Below are positions 48,088 through 58,547 of a stretch of DNA of 64,000 nt, in pieces. Positions within the stretch are counted from its first letter, which is position 1, and each line of letters opens with the position of its first letter. This DNA is from Epiperipatus broadwayi (taxonomy: Eukaryota > Onychophora > Udeonychophora > Euonychophora > Peripatidae): contig JAQFVV010012405.1 in assembly GCA_028023455.1 (NCBI GenBank), positions 8,659,291 to 8,723,290 of the forward strand, written 5' to 3'. The notes under the pieces are model-generated. The model did no database searches and was not told the DNA's origin. It was given only the letters and a program-made list of their open reading frames with translations. The position numbers and the translations under genes were made by a program.

Positions 48088-48218
48088 ATATATATATTAT
48101 GTGACAAAGCATCAACCTGGAAGCGAACCTCGGGACAACTGCTTGTAAGGCAGCTGTGCTAACCACTCTGCCACAAACGCCGGCTGACACTTTGACACAT
48201 AAAAAAAAAATTACAAAT
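48079..48218. mobile_element. SINE insertion with inverted body and forward 3' tail
   Basis: Between 9-bp duplications attacaaat (48079-48087 and 48210-48218). The left part 48101-48186 is a minus-strand SINE (GGTTCGCTTCC B box, CTTACAA anticodon loop, TGGCAGAGTGGTTAG A box) without its own A-tail. It is joined directly to a plus-strand 3' end, ACTTTGACACAT plus ten A. One pair of duplications encloses both, so they arrived together. Confidence 0.8.
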
Positions 48219-49029
48219 CTTTATATTGTTGGGACGATATTACATATATATATTGTTCATAATTAGGTTAAACTCAATCAGATTTGGCTGTGATACTGTC
48301 TTAAATATATAATTTCTGATTTCTGAAAAGCTCTTGTTTGTTATTTGACAGAATATGATCCTGAAATTAAAAGTATGTTATGCGATTTCCATTGATGATT
48401 ATATTAAAATCTATGCTATTCACACAAGATCTTTGCTTATTACGTTATGCTGTTCAATAGTGTTGTAACAGTAGTTTGCAAACAGTAATTATTAATAATC
48501 ATGCATTTTCTATAATTTTGCTATTTCAAAAAGACTCATTCATATCTCAAAACAGTTTACTTACTCAATTGCCATAGTTAATATGATCCTAGTTAGGGTT
48601 ATATGCTTCACTTTAGCTCTCCAAAAAGCACTAGTAAAGAAAAAGGCTTTATTCATTAAACTTATCAATTACTAGATTATATGAGTTTAACACATTTCTT
48701 TATTAGCAAATTCTTCTATTTTTCCTATTCTTATGCCATTGTTAATAAGTAGCAATGATTAAGCTAGGATCAGTAATGTATTGTTGATCATATGACATTT
48801 CTTTATTGGTTTATTTTCTAGCTAAAAATATCTACATATCCATTTTCCAAGATGCTGCTTGAGATTTTAGCTTGCTATCCAAAAGAAAACTCTTAATTCA
48901 GATTGTATTTCCTGAAAAAACATTCAAGTTTCATCTAACATGAATTCAAATCTTAGGTTGAAGGCATAACTCCCCTGGTTTTTTTTTAAAGATTATTAAT
49001 ACTTTTTTATACCTACTCCATATATCTTC
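48219..49029. other. Intronic sequence, nothing identified
   Basis: AT-rich; no repeat or coding motif recognised. Confidence 0.5.
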
Positions 49030-52000
49030 CATCATTTTCAATCATTATCAATCTACTACAGGATGAAGGTCTCCAAGTTCTGTCCATCTCTAATCTCTAG
49101 CCTTTTCTCCATATCACTCCAGCACACTTCTGTATTTTATCTATCTGACATCTGATCTCTTTCTACGTCTTTTGCAGTCTTTTGGAATCCAGTTTAAGAT
49201 TTTATCTGTCAATCTATTATCATCTAACAATTTGTCCTGTCTAGCTGTCCTTCAGTCTTTTAATATGTCAGTAATATCTCTTTGTTCTCTCATCCATGTA
49301 TTTTATTTTCGATCTCTTCTTGATACCTCTAATATTCATCTCTCCATATTTCTTTGCATAGTCTGCAGTCTCTATATTACTCTGTTAAGTTTACAAATCT
49401 CAGATTCATAAGTAAGAACTGGTAAATCAAATTTATTAAAAATCTCCCTTTTCAAATACGTAGACTTATTTCCTTTTAATATTGTTATTTCTAACAAAAA
49501 CACTTCAACCAAGTTTAATTCTATGTTTATTTTCATCCAATATGTTTCTGTCTGTAGTACTAATCTTAGCAAGGTATTTGTAGGGTTAACTTCTTGTTTC
49601 CTATTTCAAATATCCAATAGTTTTTATCTATAAATACCTGCTACCATGAAGCAAATTAAAATAGTAAATCTATTCTTGCTCCGTTTAAGTTCAATGGGAT
49701 CATTTTTTATTGTTAACATTTTTCTAAGTATGTTTCGACAGTATAATGCTATCATTATCAATCTTTATTTTCTTTTGAGAAAATCCATTGAACATTATTA
49801 ATCCTACTCCTACTTTTTTATTTTCATCTGATAATTCTTGCAATATTTAACTGAAGCTCTAAAGCATCATTTGCAAAAATAATTATATCATCTGCAAAAT
49901 CTCAATGACTTAAATGATCTCCATTTACTTTTACTTTCTTAGCTTCCCATTTTAATTCATAAAATACTTCTTGCAAAGCTGCTGCAAAAAATTTTGGAGA
50001 TATGGAATCACCCTATCTTACATCTATCTCAATATTAATCTTTTTAGTATTATTATGTAATCTAATTATTGTTGTGCGTTTTTTTTTATATTCTTAAAAT
50101 ATGACAATATCACTGAAAAAATGCTTATAGAATCAAATGCTTTTTCATACTTTACAAATATAAAGCATAATGGCAACTTATATTCTTTAGTTTTTTCTAT
50201 AACTTCTCTCATTACTTGGATATGATCCACTGTATTAAAACCACTTTTAAATCCAGTTTTTTTTTGGAGGAGGTTTAAATCCAAAGTTCACTGTAGACAA
50301 TTATATTAGTAGTTGACTAGCCACCACATGCCGCTTGTCAAAAACCAATAGATATAACATTATTGGGCTGATTTACAATTTTGTTATTATTTATTCAAAA
50401 ACAAAGAAATATAACTGCTTTCACCTGTTTTTTTTTATTTATAGGGATTTACTTTTTTTTTTTTTTAAAAAAAAGTGCATTTCCTTTTTTTTTTTGGGAA
50501 AACATTAGTTTCTAAATTACATTTTTTAATTATATTATACATGTCAGTGTGTAACACTGGAATGTACAGGGAGGGGGACTGATGGTTTTGATGATCCAAA
50601 GGATTGGCCAAAAGATGCACTATTTTTTAATTACATTATATATGGCAGCGCATAGTGCTGGAATATGCAGGAAGGGGAACCAATGGTTTTGAACATGCAC
50701 TATTCTGATCAAACAAAAACAAATATATATTAGAAGCATTCCGTGATGACATTTTGAAAATTATTTTTAAAAAAATTACGAAACAACATAATTTAATAAA
50801 ATGTAAGAATTCCCTTTTAAAATTACTGTCTGATAAAACCAAGCTTATGCTTTTAAAAACAATGACAAACCACAGCCATTTTAGTAGTTTTGTAGTTGTT
50901 CTTGTGCAAAATTCATTTTTCGTGTGAATTCAGTAAAATATTGCTAGGACATTCACTTTTGCAATTCGTTTCACCTTAAAAAGATGTGTACAGAAGTGCG
51001 GTGACAAGCTTACACTTATTACTATCTAAAACTATGTCAGATCATGTGAAAAAATATTACTTCAAATGCACATGAAAAAAGTTATGGCCAATTGAATTCT
51101 ATACACCCTCACATCGTACTGTAGTGATGTGAGGTGTGCGCTATTTGCATAGTACTGCGAAGCACAAAAGTGGGCTGTAATATTTGTGTGCGATGCCATT
51201 TAGGCCTGCTTAATGGCTAATATGAACAGAACTGATCTATAGGTCACATAAATGGCATATTTCTGTGCTTTTGCATGGAATCAGCGCCATCAAGTGGCAT
51301 GCAGCAGCTAATTGACTATCAAATTTTGTATAGAACTGATAAAAGACTGATAGGTCTGTAATTTCTAATACCTTCTTTATCACTATTTTTAAATATTAAT
51401 ATTAATACTGCATTTTCCCAATCATCTGGAACACCTTTATCATATTAACTTTGCCAAAAATTTTTGTTATTTCACCTGCTTTTTTTAATATATTGATTAT
51501 AATTCCATCATTATCTAGAGCTTTTCCCTTCTTCATAAATTTAATTGCATGTCTTATTTTTTTTATTTTGAATTCTGGTCAATTCAGAAGATATTGTAGT
51601 TGTAGGGGGTACTTGTTCTTTCTTGTTACATAAGTCTTGATATAATTCTTCTACACATTTCATGATGTCATTTCTCTTTTTAGTAATAGTTCCTTTTTTT
51701 TCTTATTGCACAAATAAGTGTCCTACCAATATCAAGATGTTGTTTTATACTCTTGAGACTTTTATTTTCTTCTATAACTTTTCTTGCTAGTTCACAATTA
51801 TATTTTTCTATATCATTATCAATTTTTTTTCATACCATTTTACAAAATTTCAAAATATTCCATCCTTCTTAATGCATAATTTTTATATATCGTATTCCTT
51901 TTTTTCTTCATAAATTGTCTTGTCTCAATAGAAATTTTACTGGTCAACTGCAGCTTTTTTGCAGATTTTTAAAAGTGTATCAGTTATATTCCTATTGATT

Positions 52001-52470
52001 TCATTTAAATCTGAATCATGTTCAAAATCTGTTAGTATTTGAAAACGATTTGCAAGTTCTATTTTTTACATTCATTGGAATGTTTCTAAACATTGGGAAA
52101 GTTAACTGTGAATATTGTTTTCTTATTAATTTTTGTCTTTCTAGTTTTGCATTAACATGTATCTTACCTCTCACTAATCGATGATTGCTTCCTGTGTTGA
52201 ATTTATTAAGAACATAATCTTGAAATACGTATTTTCTGTTAGTCAAAACATACTACAATTCTGCTGTACCTTCACTTGACTGCTTCCACATCCATTACCG
52301 TTTGACATTTTTTTTTTCAAAAAAAGAATTCACAATATAAAGGGTTTTTTTTTCTGCAAACTCCATAAGTCTGTAAGCATCTTTCATTTCGATCACTATT
52401 ACCAAATTTATCTACAACACTTTCACCTATCAATTGTTTCCCAATTCTAGGATTAAATATTTTGTGATCT
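49030..52470 (-). mobile_element. RTE LINE, longest copy, interrupted by a 1-kb insert
   Basis: The left edge is CATCATTTTCAATCATTATC, the RTE tail. The minus strand then gives the thumb, palm motif C region (about 49930-49850), palm motif A KYEKAFDSI and KTGFKSGFNTVDHIQVMREVI up to about 50300. After an insert, NYRPISLLSVLYKI resumes at about 51322-51380. The linker and endonuclease follow: NRKYVFQDYVLNKFN and GSNHRLVRGKIHVNAKLERQKL near 52240-52120. Further upstream pieces resemble the family's NERxxRLxxFAEKxNLYIVN (about 52400-52320). Many stops and frameshifts. SDH is SNH here. Confidence 0.8.
50305..51318. mobile_element. About 1-kb insert with imperfect terminal inverted repeats
   Basis: It splits the RTE between YRPISLLSVLYKI and IIVYSEL. 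The left end has TTAGTAGTTGACTAGCCACC then ACATGCCGCTTGTC. The inward-read right end has TTGATAGTCAATTAGCTGCT then GCATGCCACTTGATG; about 30 bases align. Inside, 50516-50600 and 50622-50698 are a tandem pair (TTTTTTAATTA-ATTATA-ATG-CAG-G...GGAATxTxCAGGxAGGGG). No frame is supported. The superfamily is unknown and the target duplication unclear. Confidence 0.6.
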
Positions 52471-53260
52471 TTTTTTCTTTTATTTTTTTGAACCCTTTCA
52501 CATTTTTAATATTATGTTTCCAATTTATTTTTTCATTCAATTAAAAATTTATTTCTTTAAGGTTGCTCCATCTTTTCTTCCCTTTTTTATTAATTGTTGA
52601 AGACTGTGTTTGATTTAAAACTATACTCCAAACAAAAGATCTAACAAATCTGTTTTAAATCTAATTTTGTTGGGCCTGTTTAACTAATGCAATTTTCATT
52701 TAAATTTTGTCTCTATATTTACAGTCAGTAGTCAACTTCAAGTATAATGAAACTAATTTTGTTCATTGACTCTCCAAAAATAACAATATTTTATTTCTTA
52801 TACCGATTTCATTGATTAATTTTAGAGATGTTCATTTTTATGTCACACTTTTGGAAACTATATCAGTTTTCTATATCTGCAACTTTAAATTATTGAATCT
52901 GATATAATGAACTTTCTTAGAAATATTGATGTCATCTTAACAAAACAGTTCATTTATTTACACTTTTAGGAAGATAACCTTCTATATTCTCAGATTATTT
53001 GCTAGCTTAAGTCTGTGTTAGTGAGGCTAAAAAATGTCCATTGATTACTCAAGCTTACAGAGATTGTCTTGTGATGTTTTGATGGTAGCAACTCATTTAG
53101 CAATTCATCTAAATATATATTATCTTATTTAAATTAAGATTAAGCTTAGCAGGTTATTCTCTTTGACTTACAACACCATATATGACTGGCATTTGTTTGA
53201 GTAAAACTATAATAAGTGTTGAATGTTTTAAATCATTTTTTGCTCTAATTAAACACAATG
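52471..53260. other. Intronic sequence, nothing identified
   Basis: T-rich at the left, where the RTE 5' end may continue unrecognisably. No motif otherwise. Confidence 0.4.
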
Positions 53261-53630
53261 TACACCTGGGTCTCGTTTTATGCGGTAGATAGGTTCCTCA
53301 GAAAATGCGCACAAAAGAAATCGCACAAAAATAGACTTAACTTACCTTGAAAAATGGGGGATACATGCTGTAATTTTCCAAAAATCGCATAAAAGCAAAG
53401 CAACAACGTAAAATTACTTTAAAATTCGCATAAAAAAAAATAAGAAAATATGACTAATAAAAAATTTCAAATTTGAAAAAAATTGATACAAGACAAACTT
53501 TTTTTTACTTTTTTTATTAACTACAGTATTTAGTTTTATTCAAAACAATATATTTTTATGTGTAATATACATTTTTTCATACATGTACGATATTTTTATC
53601 ATTATCGCTATTTGAGATATCAGATTCATC

Positions 53631-53678
53631 ATGATGTGATGTGAGGTACTGTAGCTTCTCCTTAAACAAAGTCAAGAG
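53631..53678 (-). mobile_element. CCHC LINE 3'-terminal fragment inside the Tigger-like element
   Basis: GATGTGATGTGAGGTACTGT followed by AGCTTCTCCTTAAACAAAGT matches the left ends of the LINEs at 20765 and 36361. About 48 bp, a very short 5'-truncated insertion. Confidence 0.8.
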
Positions 53679-54360
53679 GAAATACAACTAAAACGTTTTC
53701 CAATCGCTGTTGATCCTTCCCATTTCGCTCTAAGCGATCTAAAATTGAAATTTTTTCTTTCCAAAGAAATTCATTTTTTTGGGTGTTTTTTTTCTCTCTC
53801 CATTAGAGTAAACTAAAAGTTTAAAATAAAAATAAGAACTTAGACTTATGATAATAAAAAGACACCGACTCACCACTATTGGGCAAAGTTTAATTAAAAG
53901 TAACAATTAAAAATTAAATTCTTATTTTTGTCTTTAATTTTTTAATTTTCAATTCCGTTTAAAAATCAAATTTCATTGTTTCACATCACCTTCATTTCAG
54001 ATCACGTTACGTAATTTTTAAATTGTTAATTACAATTAAAAATCAGATTTTAATTGTCAAATTTAATTGTGCCCACTGCTGTTACTCAATCTTTTAAAAA
54101 TAAACTTGCAGACACTAAATGATTAATTGATTTACATACTCTTTTTTAAAAAAGCAAAAATAGAATGTGATTTAAAATGCAAAATCAACAACATACATAA
54201 TATTTTCCATCTATAATGTTTGAACAGATTTACATTATAGTCTTGTAAAATTTAATGTGTGTATATAAAATGGGGAAATTCTGATTTTAAGTGAATTATG
54301 AACTTCTTTATTGCATAAAATCTATTATAGTACTATTATAAAGTGCTGAAAATATTGAAA

Positions 54361-54480
54361 TTATTAGATGGAAGTCAAACTCCGATAATGTGCTATTACT
54401 TTAAATATGACGTGAGTGCACAAAATTTATAATATTTAAAGTAATAACGCAATATTGGAGTTCGACTTCTGATCTAATAA
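54361..54480. repeat. Inverted repeat, 48-bp arms, inside the Tigger-like element
   Basis: Left arm 54361-54408 (TTATTAGATGGAAGTCAAAC...) and right arm 54432-54480 are complementary with about six mismatches, with a 23-base spacer. It may be a separate small foldback that inserted in the transposon. Confidence 0.8.
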
Positions 54481-54589
54481 TTTTTATTGCATAAAAGAAA
54501 ACCGCATACAAAAATATTAAGAAGAAACATGAATTGCATAACTTCAAAATCGCATTAAATAAATCCGCATAAAATGAGACCCAGGTGTA

Positions 54590-56509
54590 TTTCAAAATCT
54601 ATGGAACTTAATAGAACATTAGATAAAATTATATTCTAGAAGTCAAAAATACATTATTTTAAATGGCTGCTAATTTCAAGAAATGGCATGTCAAAGCCAT
54701 TGTTTTATAACTTAATATAAAAAGAAAAACAATATTTTGTTTTAATGCTTGTTGTCATTTTGCCTGGTTAACTAGTCAGTAATGTAAAATATATTTTAAA
54801 TCATAATGTATTCCAATCTCTATGGTATGGTCTTGTAGTGGCATGTTCTAAAGCTCAAAGTCCAAAGGTCACAGCCCAATACTGCTACTTTCTGTGCTCA
54901 AACTTATTAATGAACTTCTGAATAATAAACCATTTGATTATTTTTTATTTTATTCCAATCATAGTTTTGAGGGAAAAGTTGATTTTACAATAATTGAAAA
55001 TCAAAAGTGAATCATATAACCAAGTATTCAGCTAGACACCTGCAAAATTTCAAAATGGAATATTGAATAAGAGCATTTTCTTCTTCTTATTTTTCTAATG
55101 TCATCTATTGTGAACTTGATAAATCAGTGATTATCAGATTTTGTAATGAAATTTATTCTTTATCCCAGATTGGTTTCTAAGTTATTGTCTTTGTATATGA
55201 GGATTTGGGATTCAAGTAGAAACCAGTGCCGTTTATTATCAAGCTAATAGTATGAATTTAAAAAAATCTGAAGATTTTGAATCTAAACCAATTTGCTCAT
55301 ACAGTTCTATTGTTTCTAAATCTCAGTTTTAATGTGATAGTGGGCTGTTTTTATCTCTTAGATATAAATGTTAATAGAATTCATCATTACTTTATTCTTT
55401 CAGTTCACTACTGTATAAACAAGAATTATTCTCTCTGCTACTCTAGTGCCATCTATTGTAAATTTGAATATTTAAAAAAATTGTAGTAAAATCAATGTAT
55501 GAAATTAAATTGTATTTAGAAAATAAATTTGAATATTTAAACTGTTGATAAGTTTAAAAATATATCAGTTTTATGTAGTTGTTAATAAAATTTAATTATA
55601 ATATTATGTGGATATATAAATAGATATAATAGAGTTAATTTTGAATAAAGAACCAACTTGATAGCACATTTAAGATCTATAATAATTTATGGTATACCAG
55701 ATCTGTCATATCCACATCATTCGTTTCTTAGGCACCTGATGGATATTGTATATCTATGGATAATAACAAATGCTATAAATATGCTTTTAACAATTACAGT
55801 AGTTCTTTAAAAACTTGGGGTCTTTTTTTTTTTTTGGTTCTGAATTTTAACTGTATAATAAAAACAGATTAAAAAAAAAAATTAAATATAATATTTATAA
55901 CTAATAAAATCTGGATCAAGTTTTAAAAGAAAATGGAATTCAAAATAATTTAAAATGTTTTTTAAAATGATTCTACACATTAAAACATCAACCGAAATAA
56001 AATTCACAAATAAAATTATCGAATGGTTTTGTTGCTAGAGATTTTATAGGAAGCTTGAATGCCAAAAGTGTCAGTGCTGGAATTGATCTCTGGAATTATA
56101 TTCCATAGTATGATACCCTACCATCACACTAAATCATGTAAAACAATTACATGAAAAATAATTTATAATACAACGCTGTATCCACATCATTTGGTTCCAT
56201 TACCCTTGGTGGATAACACAAATCCATGTTTAATAATACATGCAACTTTTTGTAATGAAAATAGATAATGATAAAGTGCAATACAATATTTAAGTGATAG
56301 TAAATTGATTACTTGTGATTTTATGTCATATTTTATTATGTAGAGATCAACTATTAGATACTTGCAGTAGCAAAGTATATAGCATTTTAGATTGCACAGT
56401 CAGAGTGAATTAGAAAATTAAAGTTTTTTTTTTTTTTTTACTAATTAATATTTATTTTTTGAATAATAAATTTTGGAAGAATCGATACGTGGTTTTATTG
56501 TACAGTAGC
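54590..56509. other. Intronic sequence, nothing identified
   Basis: AT-rich; an unsupported frame lies at 55277-55486. T and A runs at about 55826-55835 and 56427-56441. Confidence 0.5.
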
Positions 56510-56770
56510 TAACTCTCTGTACAGTAGTGTCACCCAGTGTAAGCCTTAGTAATCAATGGATGCTTATGCATAAAATCTCTATCTAGTGCCTACTCATCCA
56601 ATATCCCCAGTTTATTTTCTAACTTGTGGCTTTCATCAAGGAATCACAAACTTGAAACTAGTCTTGGGGATATTGGATGAGTAGTCACTAGATAGGGATT
56701 TTATGCACAAACCTTCATGCATTCATTGATTACTAAGGCTTATATTGGTGGCATTACTGTATGGGGAGTT
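56510..56770. mobile_element. Full foldback element, about 261 bp
   Basis: Near-palindromic along its length. The outer arms are CTCTCTGTACAGTAGTGTCA and the complement of AATGCCACCAATATAAGCC. The inner arms GCATAAAATCTCTATCTAGT...CCAATATCCCCAG and their complement flank a centre with ACTTGTGGCTTTCATCAAGG. This is the most complete form of the family also present at 24031-24202 and, as half units, at 34731-35368. Confidence 0.85.
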
Positions 56771-57175
56771 TACTATTGTATTAACAGCATGTATAAGCAT
56801 TGGAAGTGGTGATCATGTGATAGTCTCATTGTAGTGATTTTTAAAAAATAGATTATATATAGTAAGAAAGACTGAAAGTATTAAGAATAAAGATATTACA
56901 TATGGGATTACTTTTATACTTAAGTAATAAGTAATTGTTAGGTTATAATTTAATGATGGTAATTTTATGTGATAACTGTTATAGTAGTGAAAGAAACAAT
57001 TTGTATGATGAGTGAACACATTCTTTTACATGCTCTCTCCTGGATTTGAATACATATGTATGTGAATATACTATTTTTTCTAGTTTATTATTGTACTATT
57101 GTTTTTTTCTTTCACAACTATATAATTCTGTTTTTGTGTTAATTGTTTTTACTGATATATTAATAAGGGAAAGGG

Positions 57176-57400
57176 AAGGGTTGATCATGATAAGAGTGAG
57201 AAAAGTAAAACTCATCAGAAACATTTTGGGATATAATACTTTTCTACAAAATAGTTTGGAGGGTAGACTTTTGGGAAGAAGGTTAAGGGATAGATGGAGA
57301 ACATTTTACTTCATAATGGTGATCAGAGAAATTAGATGGAGTTTTATGAAACTATGAAAAGGATGGCTCAAGACAGAATGATATGGATGCACAAGTAAGG
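57176..57400 (+). pseudogene. LINE C-terminal remnant
   Basis: The plus strand reads KVKLIRNILGYNTFLQNSLEG then GRRLRDRWRT, and in another frame MKRMAQDRMIWMHK before a stop. This resembles the last segment of RTE-like endonuclease-reverse transcriptases (…LEGxxxGRRxRGRxRxxW…AQDRxxWR). A frameshift lies between the parts. The rest of that LINE is absent. Confidence 0.6.
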
Positions 57401-58024
57401 TATTGTTGACGTTTAAATTGTATCCTAGGTACATGTATATAGCAATTCCTCCATGCCTGTCGTTATTTGGTTATAGATTTTCAAGAAGTTACTTGAAAGA
57501 TCTGGATAATAATGAATTCTCTTACGCATTATATTTTCACCATTTCTTTCTACTAAATGAATTACATTTTTACTCTTTTTCTTAAATCATGGATTTATAA
57601 AATTAAAATTGTGAATCCTTGTCTATCACAGTTCAATAGTGCTGTCGAATATCAGTATTTTTTTTTATATTTATAAATCATTTTTTTCTATATAAAATTT
57701 TAATGTACAGGGTAAAACAAATATCTAAAAAAAATTTTCCAAAAATCTGTTGAAAAGTAAAAATTTAATCTTTAAAATACTACATTTTATTCATTTATAA
57801 TTTTTTTTATTACATAATTTAATAAATAAATTACGAAATATTAAACCTATATTTCATTACTCATATATATAACAGTCATGTAAAAATTAACATCAAATTA
57901 TATAAATGTATGTGTGCGTATTGTTAACATATATATGTGCATGTAAGGTGGTATGTTATATATTATATTTCACCTTGCTTCTGTAAAGGTCCATTTGCAT
58001 ATTTAGACATGGTGTAATTGCCAT

Positions 58025-58250
58025 AATCATTAACTTTGATCTTTTGGTGTCATTTAAAATATTCACAGCAACATTCTGGTGAATTAAGGCATAATTCTTT
58101 TATTTTACTAGCAACTAACTACATAAATGAGTTGTCATTAATGTATGAGGGAAGAAATGGTGTAGCAAATTGTCATCATCATTAACTTTGATTCTTGGGA
58201 TCATTTTAAAATATTCACAGCAAACATGATCGAGTTGGCACTGTTGCTGA
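58025..58250. repeat. Diverged tandem duplication, about 152-bp spacing
   Basis: TTAACTTTGATCTTTTGGTG-TCATTTAAAATATTCACAGCAACAT at 58028 recurs as TTAACTTTGATTCTTGGGAT-CATTTTAAAATATTCACAGCAAACAT at about 58181. The copies have diverged. Confidence 0.7.
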
Positions 58251-58415
58251 GGTGAGGAAATATTTGATTGAGTTATACTTTACATAGTTGCTCCTAAAAG
58301 TAGGCATATATGAAATTTATGAATTTAAATTTACTTTTTTTATTTAATTTTTTTTTAAACTTTGAGTTATTGAAACTGCGGATACCAAGATTGCAAATAC
58401 ATGAAATCTATCATC

Positions 58416-58547
58416 AATATAGAATTGGTGTCAAGCGTTGGTGGTCGAAAAGTCAGCACAGCTGCCTTACAAGTAGTTGTCCGGGTTAGCGGGTTCGCTT
58501 CCCGACCGATGCTATGACACATGAAAAAAAAAAAATATAGAATTGGT
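58416..58547 (+). mobile_element. tRNA-Gly-derived SINE with 14-bp target duplication
   Basis: Body 58430-58533 starts GTCAAGCGTTGGTGGTCGAA, has CTTACAA in the anticodon loop, GGTTCGCTTCC as B box and GATGCTATGACACATG plus an A run. The duplication aatatagaattggt is at 58416-58429 and 58534-58547, perfect. The A box is damaged (GGTCGAAAAGTCAG), and a 9-base extra stretch, gttagcggg, precedes the B box. Confidence 0.9.

Larger units (their letters stand above)
53261..54589. mobile_element. Non-autonomous pogo/Tigger-like DNA transposon
   Basis: Terminal inverted repeats CACCTGGGTCTCGTTTTATG-CGG (from 53263) and its complement ending CATAAAATGAGACCCAGGTG (54587), with one mismatch. TA flanks each end (53261-53262, 54588-54589), as in the Tc1/mariner superfamily. 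The subterminal text TAGGTTCCTCAGAAAATGCGC followed by AAATCGCAC and further TCGCATAAA repeats is the style of Tigger ends. The 1,325-bp interior has no transposase frame, so it was moved in trans. It contains a LINE 3' fragment and an internal inverted repeat. Confidence 0.85.
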
